Below the pieces are notes generated by a model. The model saw only the letters and a program-made list of their open reading frames with translations. It searched no databases and was not told where the DNA came from. DNA of 64,000 nt, taken from the NCBI GenBank assembly GCA_963723765.1, contig CAVRSD010000010.1:124001-188000 (forward strand), in the 5' to 3' direction. The position numbers and the translations under genes are program-made. Shown one piece after another: positions 38,529 to 47,750 of this stretch. Origin of the DNA: DATBAX01 sp963723765 (GTDB taxonomy: Bacteria > Acidobacteriota > Terriglobia > Terriglobales > Acidobacteriaceae). How positions within the stretch are numbered: position 1 is the first letter of the stretch; each line of letters starts with the position of its first letter.

Positions 38529-38849
38529 CTAGTTATTCCAGACAATCTCGGCTTTCTTCGCGGCATCGTGCTCTTTTCTCAACATGCGCGCAGAATCACC
38601 GAGGGGCGTGGGGTGTGATACGGGCGCTACTTCCCATAAAGGCCTTTCCCCCTTGGCCCAGGTATTACCAGAAGAAGATTCCAGTAAGTTCTGCTCGGTT
38701 GCCATGCCGTGCTGAGTGGCAAATTCCTGATGACTTTGAAACTCAAGCACTGAGGTCTGAGCGTTCAAGGCCGAGCCCATGGCACTAGATTGTCCGAATG
38801 CTGCTGTTGCACAAAGAAAGCACACCATAACCACAGTAAATTTCATCAT
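38529..38849 (-). CDS. Small exported protein of unknown function
   Basis: 106 residues from ATG 38849, preceded by GGGGAG; the frame opens upstream at 38957. A clear signal peptide (FTVVMVCFLCATAAFGQ) is followed by a short polar chain. It contains SHPTPLGDSARMLRKEHDAAKKA, a pattern I associate with small exported acidobacterial proteins ending in a basic helix. No catalytic motif is seen. It stands alone, with its own likely terminator, between the kinase and the efflux cassette. Confidence 0.6.
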   Translation of the reverse strand: MMKFTVVMVCFLCATAAFGQSSAMGSALNAQTSVLEFQSHQEFATQHGMATEQNLLESSSGNTWAKGERPLWEVAPVSHPTPLGDSARMLRKEHDAAKKAEIVWNN

Positions 38850-39074
38850 TGAGTATTTCTCCCCTTTGGAGGAACGTTTCGCTATTTCTGCTGCGTATCG
38901 CTCACTCACGCTAGACATATATGCAAGCTGCATACCACGTCTAAGTATTTGAACCATAAGGGGTTAATTAGACAATAAAGTGAAGCGCTGCAAATGTTTG
39001 CACAATTATGGAGGCGTCATAATAGGCATTTGAACCTTTCCAGATTTTCTAGCAGCCCGAGACCGGAGTCGAAC

Positions 39075-39109
39075 TGTCCGAAAATGGACACCACAGTCCA
39101 CTAGAGGAC
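39075..39109 (+). promoter_or_regulatory. Tandem palindromes, candidate NtrC-type upstream activating sites
   Basis: TGTCC-GAAAAT-GGACA (39075-39090) and GTCC-ACTAGA-GGAC (39096-39109) share the half-site GTCC/GGAC, the same 6-base spacer, and centres exactly 20 bases apart, that is about two helical turns. They lie upstream of an efflux cassette that ends in an NtrC-type activator. The remainder of 38850-39215 shows no gene. Confidence 0.5.
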
Positions 39110-39185
39110 AGTAAAGAATGCGGCACTAGATGCTGATCGCAGATTATCTGTATTTGTTTCTTGTGTTTGCGAGTCATCGTGAATG

Positions 39186-39200
39186 TGGTATTCAGGATGC
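39186..39200 (+). promoter_or_regulatory. Possible sigma-54 promoter (-24/-12)
   Basis: TGGTATTCAGGATGC has GG and GC with the required 10-base spacing. It matches the sigma-54 consensus only in part (TGGTAT for TGGCAC, ATGC for TTGC). Transcription would begin only a few bases before the ATG at 39216, which is a weakness. The palindromes would then sit roughly 100-135 bases upstream, a normal enhancer distance. Confidence 0.35.
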
Positions 39201-39215
39201 CATTCACTAAGACGT

Positions 39216-40475
39216 ATGGATATCGCGCGTCCAGAGTTCAAGCTCCAGAAACGTCGCCGCCAAGTGATTCTGGCGGTGGTAGTGATCGCAGTGGTTGTAG
39301 CCGGAAGCATCGGAGTATCCAGGTTGAAGCCTGCCGCGCCATCTGTTGAACGCGGAACCGTGTGGACCGACACTGTAAAGCGCGGCCCAATGCTACGCCA
39401 GGTACGCGGGCTCGGCACTCTAACCCCGAGCCAGGAAGCAGTCCGCCAGATACCCGCCGAAACCGAAGCCACAGTGGTTCGCATTCGCATGTTGCCAGGT
39501 TCACTGGTGAAAGCGGACACCATCCTGGTCGACATGAGCAATCCTCAAACCGAGCAGGCGGCTCTTGATGCCCAACTTCAACTGAAGGCTGCGGAAGCTG
39601 AATATCAGAGTTTGCGGGTAAAGCTGGAAAGCGACCTGATGACCCAGAAAGCGGGCGCTGCCACGGTGACCGCCGATTACAGCCAGGCTGAGCTGCAGGC
39701 GGAAACCGACAAAGCGCTCTACGATCTCGGCGTGATTTCCGGATTGACCTACAAAGCTTCCAAAGGCAAGGCCGATGAGCTGACCATCCGCAATGATCTG
39801 GAAGCGCAAAGGCTCACCGGAAACCAGAGGGCCATCGCCACGCAAATGGCGGAGCAGCAAGCCAAGGTCGATGAGATGCGTGCGTTGGCCGAACTCAAGC
39901 AGAAACAACTCAACGATCTGAAAGTGCGCGCAGGAATCGATGGCGTCCTGGTCGATTTGCCTTTGCAAGTAGGGCAACACGTTTTGCCGGGAGCCATGTT
40001 GGCCAAGGTGGTCGAACCGGATCACCTGATGGCCGAGTTGAAGATCGCCGAGACCCAGGCGCGCGATGTACAGATTGGCGAGCCCGCCTCCATCGACACT
40101 CACAACGGCGTAGTTTCAGGGACGGTTTTACGTGTTGATCCGGCAGTGCAGAACGGGACTGTGACCGTGGACGTGAAACTGACCGGCGATCTTCCCAAGG
40201 GAGCTCGACCTGATCTCAGTGTCGACGGTACTGTAGACCTTGAGCGGCTAGACAACGTTCTCTATGTGGGACGTCCGGCCTTCGGGCAGGAGAGCAGCAC
40301 CATCAGCCTGTTCAAGCTCGATCCTAATAACAATGGAGCCGTACGTACTCCTGTGAAAGTGGGACGAGCGTCCGTGAACTCGATACAAATTATTGAAGGA
40401 CTTCATGAGGGCGACACCGTCATTCTCTCAGACATGTCGCGCTGGGACAGCACCGACCGCATTCGGCTTGAATAA
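39216..40475 (+). CDS. HlyD/RND-type membrane fusion protein of an efflux system
   Basis: About 419 residues from ATG 39216 (the frame opens at 39183). One N-terminal membrane anchor (QVILAVVVIAVVVAGSIGV) is followed by a lipoyl/barrel-sandwich domain split by a long coiled-coil hairpin (about 110-250, rich in Gln, Ala, Glu and Lys). Then comes the barrel DLKVRAGIDGVLVDLPLQVGQ. It links an inner-membrane ABC permease to an outer-membrane channel, both encoded downstream. First gene of a seven-gene cassette. Confidence 0.93.
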   Translation: MDIARPEFKLQKRRRQVILAVVVIAVVVAGSIGVSRLKPAAPSVERGTVWTDTVKRGPMLRQVRGLGTLTPSQEAVRQIPAETEATVVRIRMLPGSLVKADTILVDMSNPQTEQAALDAQLQLKAAEAEYQSLRVKLESDLMTQKAGAATVTADYSQAELQAETDKALYDLGVISGLTYKASKGKADELTIRNDLEAQRLTGNQRAIATQMAEQQAKVDEMRALAELKQKQLNDLKVRAGIDGVLVDLPLQVGQHVLPGAMLAKVVEPDHLMAELKIAETQARDVQIGEPASIDTHNGVVSGTVLRVDPAVQNGTVTVDVKLTGDLPKGARPDLSVDGTVDLERLDNVLYVGRPAFGQESSTISLFKLDPNNNGAVRTPVKVGRASVNSIQIIEGLHEGDTVILSDMSRWDSTDRIRLE

Positions 40476-40504
40476 GTATCCATTCCACTTTGAGGCAGCC
40501 AGTT

Positions 40505-41230
40505 ATGACTGAAGCAGGACAACCACTCATACAGATTCAAGACATGCAAAAAGTTTTTTACACGGAAGAGATCGAGACCCATGCTCTTTCGGGGGTTCAT
40601 CTCTCCATCGCGAAAGGCGAGTACGTGGCCATGTCGGGACCTTCGGGCTGCGGCAAGTCCACGCTGCTCTCGATTATCGGCCTCCTTGATACACCCACAG
40701 GCGGCAGCTATATGCTCAACGGGAAAGCAGTCGAGAGCCTCGACTTCGCCGACCGTTCGCGCATTCGCAATCAGGAAATCGGATTCATCTTCCAAAGCTT
40801 CAATCTGATTGGCGATCTCACGGTTTACGAGAATGTCGAATTGCCACTGACCTATCGGCAGAAAATGCCGGCAGCTGACCGCAAGGCTCGGGTCATGGAG
40901 GCGCTGGAGCGTGTGGGGATGGCCCACCGCGTCCGGCATTATCCTTCGCAACTCTCCGGAGGTCAGCAACAGCGCGTGGCCGTGGCCCGTGCGCTGGGCG
41001 GGAAACCATCCATCCTGCTGGCAGACGAACCCACCGGGAACCTCGACTCACGCAACGGCGAAGCTGTCATGGAATTGCTGCAGAACCTCCATCGCGAAGG
41101 CGCGACCATTTGCATGGTGACGCACGATCCGCGCTTCGCTAAACACGCCGACCGCGAAGTGCATCTGTTCGACGGCAAGGTTGTCGCGGAAGAAGACCTG
41201 AAGAAGCTGATGGCGGACGTGCATGCATGA
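40505..41230 (+). CDS. MacB/LolD-type ABC ATPase
   Basis: About 241 residues from ATG 40505. The nucleotide-binding motifs are complete: Walker A GPSGCGKST, Q-loop IFQSFNL, signature LSGGQQQRVAVARAL, Walker B ILLADEPTGNLDS and switch His in VTHD. It overlaps the permease start by 4 bases. It should drive the adjacent permease for extrusion of a peptide, lipid, drug or lipoprotein-like substrate; which one cannot be seen. Confidence 0.94.
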   Translation: MTEAGQPLIQIQDMQKVFYTEEIETHALSGVHLSIAKGEYVAMSGPSGCGKSTLLSIIGLLDTPTGGSYMLNGKAVESLDFADRSRIRNQEIGFIFQSFNLIGDLTVYENVELPLTYRQKMPAADRKARVMEALERVGMAHRVRHYPSQLSGGQQQRVAVARALGGKPSILLADEPTGNLDSRNGEAVMELLQNLHREGATICMVTHDPRFAKHADREVHLFDGKVVAEEDLKKLMADVHA

Positions 41231-43651
41231 GTGGGCTATTCCAAGACCTTCACTATGCGTTACGCCAACTGCGCAAGAATCCCGGCTTCGCCTGCACTGC
41301 CGTTCTTGTTCTAACGCTGGGGATATCCGCGAGTCTCGCCATTTTCGGCTTCGTGGATGCCGCGCTGCTCAAACCCATCCCTTACCCCAACCCGACTCGC
41401 CTGGTTCATGTAACCGAAAGCGTCGCGCTGATGCCGCGCGCCAATCTTTCTTATCCTGACTATCTCGACTGGAAAAAACTCAATCAGGTTTTTAGTGCGC
41501 TGGATGTCTATACCGGCAACGGCTATCTCATGCAGACGCCGGACAGGAACAGAGCCTATTCCTGGCGAACGTGTGAGTGACGGCTTTTTCCGGACGTTGG
41601 GCATCACGCCCATGCTTGGCCGTGATTTTTACGCTGGCGAGGACCTTCCGGCAGCGCCGCCGACTGTCCTGTTGACGTTCGCCACATGGCAAAAGCGATT
41701 TGGGGGAAGAAAGAGCGTGATCGGCGAGACAGTGACGCTCAGCGGCATTTCGCACACCGTCATCGGGGTGCTGCCTGAAAGTTTCCAGTTTGCTCCGAGC
41801 GGCAATGCTGAGGTCTGGACAGCTCTTCGCGCTGAGGGTTCTTGTGATCTCCGGCGGAGTTGCCACGGTCTCAACGGAATAGCCCGGCTTAAAGATGGCG
41901 TCAGCATCCAGATGGCGCTGGCTAATATGCAAGCAATCGCAAAACAGCTGGAGACGCAATATCCCGACTCTAATCGCGGCCAGGGTGCGAGCGTGGTGGC
42001 TCTGTCGGAAGTGATTATCGGAGACGTTCGTCCGATCCTGCTGACGCTACTCGGCGGCTCTGGGTTGCTCTTGCTTATTGCTTGTGTGAATGTGTCGAGC
42101 CTGCTGCTGGTACGTACGGAAAGTCGCAAGCGGGAAATCGCAGTGAGGGGTGCGCTGGGTGCATCGCTAGCGCGACTCATTGGTCAATTCGTGATTGAAG
42201 GGATGGTATTGGTAACGGTAGCAAGCGTGCTTGGATTGGTGGTTGCTTCTGCCTTCATGCGGATCCTGATGCGTCTTGTATCAAAGGATTTGCTCGACAA
42301 TATGCCTTACTTGCGGGGCCTCGATATAAATCTGCATGTGTTGGGCTTTGCGGCTGTGATTGCCGCGCTGGCCGCTGTCCTGTTTTCGCTAACCCCGATC
42401 CTGCGCTCTCCCTTGTCGAGAATGCAGGAAGGCCTGGCCGAAGGCGGGCGCGGTTCGGCGGGGACGTTGTGGCGGCGTTTTGGTGCGAACCTGGTAGTTG
42501 TTGAATTGGCAGTAGCATTCGTTTTGTTAGTGGGTGGCGGATTGCTCGGCAAGAGCTTGTACCGCCTGCTTCACGTGGAACTGGGATTTCAGTCCGACCA
42601 CCTGGCGACGCTAACTGTCGCGTTGTCGAAGGGTGCTTACAGCAAGGACGAACAGATCGTTGCCGCTGCGCGGCAGATTGTCAGCCGCGCCGAAAGCCTT
42701 CCCGGCGTCGAGTCTGCGGGCATTTCCAGCGTGTTGCCGGTGAGCTTCAACGGCAATACGACCTGGCTCAGATTTGTAGGCAAGCCCTACAACGGCGAAC
42801 ACAATGAAGTGAATGAACGGGATGTGAGCTCCGCATTTTTTACGACACTGCACGCCAAGTTGTCGCGAGGCCGATACTTTAGCGATGCTGAGGATGCGTC
42901 TAAGCCCCATGTCGTCATCATCAACCAGACGCTGGCGAAACGATACTTTCCCGGGGAAGATCCCATCGGCAAGAAAATAGGCGATACCGAACTCTCACCG
43001 GCGTCGATCGTTGAGGTTGTTGGCGTCGTGGAAGATGTAAAAGATGGTTCGCTGGATTCTGAAATCTGGCCGGCCATCTACTATCCATTCAATCAAAGCA
43101 CCGATACTTATTTTTCTCTCGTGGTGCGCACCTCGCAAGCTGCGCAGTCTTTGCTGCCAACCCTGGATGCGAGCATTCGGCAAATCGACTCCGGCATCGG
43201 AACGATGGACGAATCGACAATGAGCCAAAGAATCGAGAATTCGCAGACCGCTTATCTGCACCGATCCTCGGCGTGGCTGGTAGGAGGCTTTGCAGCTCTG
43301 GCTCTGCTGCTGGGCGTGGTTGGACTCTATAGCGTGGTTGCGTATTCGGTCAGTCAACGCACCCGCGAAATCGGAGTGCGCATGGCGCTTGGCGCACAAC
43401 GCAGGTCGGTATATCAGCTGATCATGAAAGAGGCGGCTTGGTTGACGGGCGTGGGCATTGTGATAGGCCTGCTCTGCTCGATTGCTACTGCCACCCTGAT
43501 TCGTGGACTGCTCTTTGGAGTTCGCTCCTGGGATGCCGCTACATTTGCGGCTGTTTCTGTATTGCTTGGGATTTCGGCGTTGCTGGCCAGCTATATTCCG
43601 GCGCGACGGGCCGCGAAAGTCGATCCCATGGTGGCGCTGCGCTACGAATAA
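41227..43651 (+). CDS. ADOP-family ABC permease (frameshifted)
   Basis: The frames 41227-41580 and 41495-43651 join into one 807-residue protein if one extra base at about 41543-41546 is removed (MQTPD then GTEPIPGERVSDGFFRTLG). It has two FtsX/MacB permease halves: an N-terminal helix, a MacB_PCD periplasmic domain, a helix bundle (LLTLLGGSGLLLLIACVNVSS), then a repeat of the same plan ending in SQRTREIGVRMALGAQ and ARRAAKVDPMVALRYE. This duplicated orphan-permease design is very abundant in Acidobacteriota. The gene follows its ATPase with a 4-base overlap. Confidence 0.88.
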
Positions 43652-43677
43652 GAAATCCTGCAGAAGTTGAGGAAAAG

Positions 43678-44388
43678 ATGATCCGACTAAAAAACATGGA
43701 GCGCAGTTATAAGACCGCCGCGGGGCAAACCTGGGTGTTGCGGCGCATCAATCTGGAAATTCGTGAGGGCGAGTTCATTACGGCCATGGGGCCGTCCGGA
43801 GCAGGGAAGTCGTCGCTCTTAAATGCACTTGCGCTACTGGACGACCAATGGCTGGGCGAGTACTGGTTTCGCGAACAGGCTGTCCATGAAATGAAGCGCA
43901 GGCAGCGTGCCGATCTGGCTAAGAAAAATATTGGTATGGTGTTTCAGAGCTACCACTTGCTCGACGATCTTACGGTCAAAGAGAACATCGACCTGCCACT
44001 TTCTTATAAGGACATTCCTCGCGGCCAGAGAGAAAGCATGGTGGCCGACGTTCTTGATCGCTTTCAGATTGTCGCCAAAAAAGACTTGTATCCCAGCCAG
44101 CTTTCTGGCGGGCAGCAACAACTGGTGGGAATTGCGCGAGCGGTCATCCATAAACCGCCGTTGTTGCTGGCTGACGAACCAACCGGTAATTTGCATTCAA
44201 CTCAGGCCAAGGAAATCATGGAACTTTTCCGCGAACTCAATCAGCAGGGCACGACGATTGTCCAGGTAACACACTCCGATGCTAATGCTGCCTATGGGAG
44301 TCGTACTCTTCAACTGCGGGACGGATGGCTGGTCAGCGATACCGCAAACCCCACCCTGGATCGGCAGGAACCCGCGGTGGCCAGATGA
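43678..44388 (+). CDS. Second MacB/LolD-type ABC ATPase of the cassette
   Basis: 236 residues from ATG 43678, preceded by GAGGAAAAG; the frame itself opens far upstream inside the permease. Walker A GPSGAGKSS, Q-loop VFQSYHLL, signature LSGGQQQLVGIARA, Walker B LLLADEPTGNLHS and switch VTHSDANAAYG are present. The switch His is retained. It is related to the ATPase at 40505 but clearly distinct. One permease with two ATPases raises the possibility of a heteromeric motor. Confidence 0.92.
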   Translation: MIRLKNMERSYKTAAGQTWVLRRINLEIREGEFITAMGPSGAGKSSLLNALALLDDQWLGEYWFREQAVHEMKRRQRADLAKKNIGMVFQSYHLLDDLTVKENIDLPLSYKDIPRGQRESMVADVLDRFQIVAKKDLYPSQLSGGQQQLVGIARAVIHKPPLLLADEPTGNLHSTQAKEIMELFRELNQQGTTIVQVTHSDANAAYGSRTLQLRDGWLVSDTANPTLDRQEPAVAR

Positions 44389-46328
44389 GAGATGTCATGA
44401 AGAAACTGTATGTTCCGGTCTTCGTGTTGCTAGGAACCACGATAGTATTCGGCCAGGCAACGACGAGCGCGCCGGAAGCGAGTTCGACGCCACCAGCTCC
44501 TGCGCCTTCCAGCCATGTTACGGCCCCGGTTCGACTGGAAATGCCCAAGTCGTATAATCCGCTTCATGCTTACGCGCCGGATCGTGTACCCGAGCCAGTA
44601 CTGGCTAATTCTCCGCGTATCGACCAACTGGTGCGCGATGGGAAACTTTATTTGTCCTTAAAAGACGCGATTAATCTTGCGCTGGAGAACAATCTGGATC
44701 TGGCGATTGCGCGGTATAACCTCCCCATTGCAAATACTGACATTCTGCGCACTCAGGCCGGAGGAGTTTTTCGTGGTGTGAATACGGGCGTGGTGCAAGG
44801 CACGCCCGGCGGGGGAGTAGGGGGTTTCGGTGCGGGGGCGCCGGGAGCTGGGGCTGGTGGCACAACCAGTGGTGCAGGTGGTGCAGGCGCTGGAGCTTCC
44901 GGTTTAGTGCAATCCACGTTGGGTACGGGTACATCGGTCTCCTCTTATGATCCTTCCATCAGCGGAAGTATGGGAATAGAACATCAAACCACGCCATTAT
45001 CGAATTTGCAGATCTACGGTGTGCCGACCTTGCAGTTGAACACAGGGCAGGTGAATCTCAGCTACGTGCAATCTTTCCCGACCGGAACCAGCATTTCTTT
45101 CGGATTTGATAACAATCGCCAGGCGACGAACAGTCCATTTAGCAATCTGTCTCCGGTATTGAATTCGCAGTATCGCCTCACATTTTCTCAAGAATTATTG
45201 GGTGGATTCGGATTCGGGCCCAACCTAAGATATTTGCGAATTGCCAAGAATGACAAGAAGATCTCGGACATTGCATTTAAAGACCAGGTGATCGCGACGG
45301 TCACTCAAATCGAAAATATCTATTGGGACCTGGTCAGCGCCTATGAACAGGCAAGAGTAAACGAGCAATCCCGTGCTTTTGCACAGCAAACCTTTGGTAA
45401 TGCGAAAAAGCAGCTGGAATTGCAGAGCATCCCGGAAATGGACGTGATGCGCGCTGAGGCTGAAGTTTCCAAACGAGATCAGGATTTGACAGTGGCCAAG
45501 ACGAATCTTGAGCTGCAGGAATCCCTGATGAAGAATGCCCTGACAAAAAGTCTGGACGATCCGGTTTTGGAGGCCATGCCGGTGGTTCCCACCGATCACA
45601 TGCAAGCCGCCGCGAGCCAGGCGGTTCAGCCGATCCAGGATCTTATTACTCAGGCGTTGGAGGACCGCCCCGAGTTGGCAGAATCGAATGTGGATCTGGA
45701 CAATCGGCAAATCAGCCGCCGCGCCGCGCGCAACGCATTGTTGCCTACGCTTTCGCTGGTTGGTTTTTATGGAGGGACCGGTCTCGCCGGCCAGTTGAAT
45801 CCTGTCTACACCCAAGGTGGCACAACCACCGCGATCGGAGGAATCGGCGATGCACTCCTGAGCAGCTTCAATAATTCCGCTCCGGATTACTATGTCGGCC
45901 TGAACCTAAATATTCCTCTGCGAAACCGGGTTGCCAAAGCTGACCAGTATCGTTCGGAACTTGAATACCGGCAGGCACAATTGCGTGAGGAACAACTCAA
46001 GAAGCAAATCCGGATCGAAGTCCGTAACGCACAATACGCACTGGAGCAAACCAAAGCTCGCGTCGATGCCGCCCAAAAAGCAAGGGATTTGGCCGACCGC
46101 ACGTTTGAAATCACCAAGAAAGAGCAAACCCTGGGAGCGGGATCAAGTTACCAAACCTTGTCTGCCCAGCGCGATCTGGCGATTGCCGAGCTCGACCTGG
46201 TAACGGCCCGGACCATTTATGAAAAGGCGAAAGTAGAACTTGATCGCGCAACCGGCATGACTTTGGAACATAATGGGATACAGATACAGGACGCAATCAA
46301 TGGTTCAGTTAGCGCTCCTGCTCCTTAG
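44385..46328 (+). CDS. TolC-family outer-membrane efflux protein
   Basis: 647 residues from ATG 44385, overlapping the ATPase stop; the frame opens at 44325. A signal peptide ends TIVFGQ. It has two outer-membrane-efflux-protein repeats with long helices (LSLKDAINLALENNLDLAIARYN near the start, and a second helical region about 400-620). A Gly/Ala-rich insertion lies at roughly residues 145-185 (GGGVGGFGAGAPGAGAGG), unusual for TolC proteins and probably a flexible loop. It is the channel of the tripartite system. Confidence 0.92.
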   Translation: MRDVMKKLYVPVFVLLGTTIVFGQATTSAPEASSTPPAPAPSSHVTAPVRLEMPKSYNPLHAYAPDRVPEPVLANSPRIDQLVRDGKLYLSLKDAINLALENNLDLAIARYNLPIANTDILRTQAGGVFRGVNTGVVQGTPGGGVGGFGAGAPGAGAGGTTSGAGGAGAGASGLVQSTLGTGTSVSSYDPSISGSMGIEHQTTPLSNLQIYGVPTLQLNTGQVNLSYVQSFPTGTSISFGFDNNRQATNSPFSNLSPVLNSQYRLTFSQELLGGFGFGPNLRYLRIAKNDKKISDIAFKDQVIATVTQIENIYWDLVSAYEQARVNEQSRAFAQQTFGNAKKQLELQSIPEMDVMRAEAEVSKRDQDLTVAKTNLELQESLMKNALTKSLDDPVLEAMPVVPTDHMQAAASQAVQPIQDLITQALEDRPELAESNVDLDNRQISRRAARNALLPTLSLVGFYGGTGLAGQLNPVYTQGGTTTAIGGIGDALLSSFNNSAPDYYVGLNLNIPLRNRVAKADQYRSELEYRQAQLREEQLKKQIRIEVRNAQYALEQTKARVDAAQKARDLADRTFEITKKEQTLGAGSSYQTLSAQRDLAIAELDLVTARTIYEKAKVELDRATGMTLEHNGIQIQDAINGSVSAPAP

Positions 46329-46334
46329 CGCAGC

Positions 46335-47750
46335 ATGCAGAGTCCTATAAAATCGGCAGAGATGGACGTCTCGCATCCTAACAAGAGAGTCACTGAGCGC
46401 CCGGCGCGCGTTTTAGCTGCCGATGACCAGCAGCATATTCTGGAGGCCATTCAACTATTACTGCGCCCTCAAGGATATGAAGTCGACGTGGCAAATTCTC
46501 CGGTGTTGGTGCGCGAGGCGCTCGCTACTGGTTCCTACGACGCCGTACTCATTGATCTGAACTATACCCGGGATACAACCTCCGGCCAGGAAGGTCTCGA
46601 TCTTCTCTCTGAAATAATAGGTCTGGATAGTAGTGTGCCTGTCATTGTGATGACTGCCTGGGGCAATGTGGAACTGGCGGTGGAAGCGATGCGCCGGGGA
46701 GCCAGGGACTTCGTTCAGAAACCATGGGAAAACGAACGATTGCTGGCCATACTCCGGGTCCAGGTGGAACTGCATCGCACCCTACAGCAGGCAGAGCGAT
46801 TAGCGGCCGAGAATCGGCTGCTGCGGGCCCAGGGCCGTCCAGAGTTCATCGCGACCGCACCTTCCATGCAAATTGTGCTGGAGGCCATCACCCGTATTGG
46901 TCCTTCCGATGCGAATGTCCTGATCACCGGTGAGCACGGTAGCGGCAAAGAAGTGGTTGCACAGACGCTGCACGCACTTTCTCCGCGAGCATCACGCCCT
47001 CTGGTGGCGGTGAATACAGGCGCGCTTCCCGATGGCATTTTCGAAAGCGAGCTATTCGGGCATGTGAAGGGTGCGTTTACCGACGCCCGCACCGACCGCA
47101 TTGGCCGTTTCGAACTGGCGGATGGAGGCACAATCTTTCTGGATGAGATCGGAAACGTGCCGATGCGCCAACAGGCAAAATTATTACGTGTGCTGGAGTC
47201 CGGAGAAATCGAACGGCTGGGGTCCTCGCGCACACGGAAGGTAGATGTGCGGGTGATTTCCGCCACCAACACTGATCTTCGCGCAGGATGTGCTGCTGGC
47301 CAGTTCCGCGAAGACTTACTGTTTCGGCTCAACACGGTTGAGATTCACGTGCCTCCGTTGCGTGAACGCAGGGAAGACATCCCCGCCTTGGCTGTGCATT
47401 TTCTTTCCCGTTACGCTGCACGTTATCGCCGTCCGATTAGTGGGTTCGACACTGCGGCTTTGCAGCAGCTTATGCAGCATTCCTGGCCGGGCAATGTGCG
47501 CGAATTGGAGCATACGTTGGAGCGGGCAGTACTGATGTGCCGGACCAACGAAATACAAGCTTCTGATCTGGGGTTGAGTTTGCAGCGGCCGCAAAGCCAG
47601 AATCTCGAAGAACTCAGCCTGGAAGCGGTGGAAGCTATTCTGATCCGGAAAGCGCTGCAACGTTTTCAAGGGAATGTGAGTCAAGCTGCGGAAGCCCTGG
47701 GACTGAGCCGTGGCGCTCTCTATCGCAGGATGGAAAAATATGGGCTCTAG
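46335..47750 (+). CDS. NtrC-type sigma-54 response regulator
   Basis: 471 residues from the first ATG. A receiver domain (Asp74 in AVLIDLNY) is followed by an AAA+ domain with Walker A GEHGSGKE (199-206), a GAFTDA variant of the sigma-54-contacting GAFTGA loop (246-251), and Walker B TIFLDEIGN. A Fis-type helix-turn-helix is at the C-terminus (GNVSQAAEALGLSRGALYRR). The gene follows the channel gene by 6 bases and precedes its kinase. It probably activates the cassette from the palindromes at 39075-39109. Confidence 0.93.
   Translation: MQSPIKSAEMDVSHPNKRVTERPARVLAADDQQHILEAIQLLLRPQGYEVDVANSPVLVREALATGSYDAVLIDLNYTRDTTSGQEGLDLLSEIIGLDSSVPVIVMTAWGNVELAVEAMRRGARDFVQKPWENERLLAILRVQVELHRTLQQAERLAAENRLLRAQGRPEFIATAPSMQIVLEAITRIGPSDANVLITGEHGSGKEVVAQTLHALSPRASRPLVAVNTGALPDGIFESELFGHVKGAFTDARTDRIGRFELADGGTIFLDEIGNVPMRQQAKLLRVLESGEIERLGSSRTRKVDVRVISATNTDLRAGCAAGQFREDLLFRLNTVEIHVPPLRERREDIPALAVHFLSRYAARYRRPISGFDTAALQQLMQHSWPGNVRELEHTLERAVLMCRTNEIQASDLGLSLQRPQSQNLEELSLEAVEAILIRKALQRFQGNVSQAAEALGLSRGALYRRMEKYGL

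Noticed and set aside
39122..39133. GGCAC...TGC as a sigma-54 promoter
   Set aside because: Only 8 bases separate GG and GC, two short of the required spacing; the 39186-39200 element has the correct 10.
41543..41546. Programmed ribosomal frameshift in the permease or the other four broken genes
   Set aside because: No slippery heptamer with a downstream structure is apparent, the sites differ in sequence, and the families are not known for recoding; single-base insertion errors explain all five better.
43438..43677. Extended N-terminus for the second ATPase
   Set aside because: The extra 80 codons overlap the permease C-terminus out of frame and lack ATPase features; ATG 43678 has a ribosome site and starts the conserved domain.
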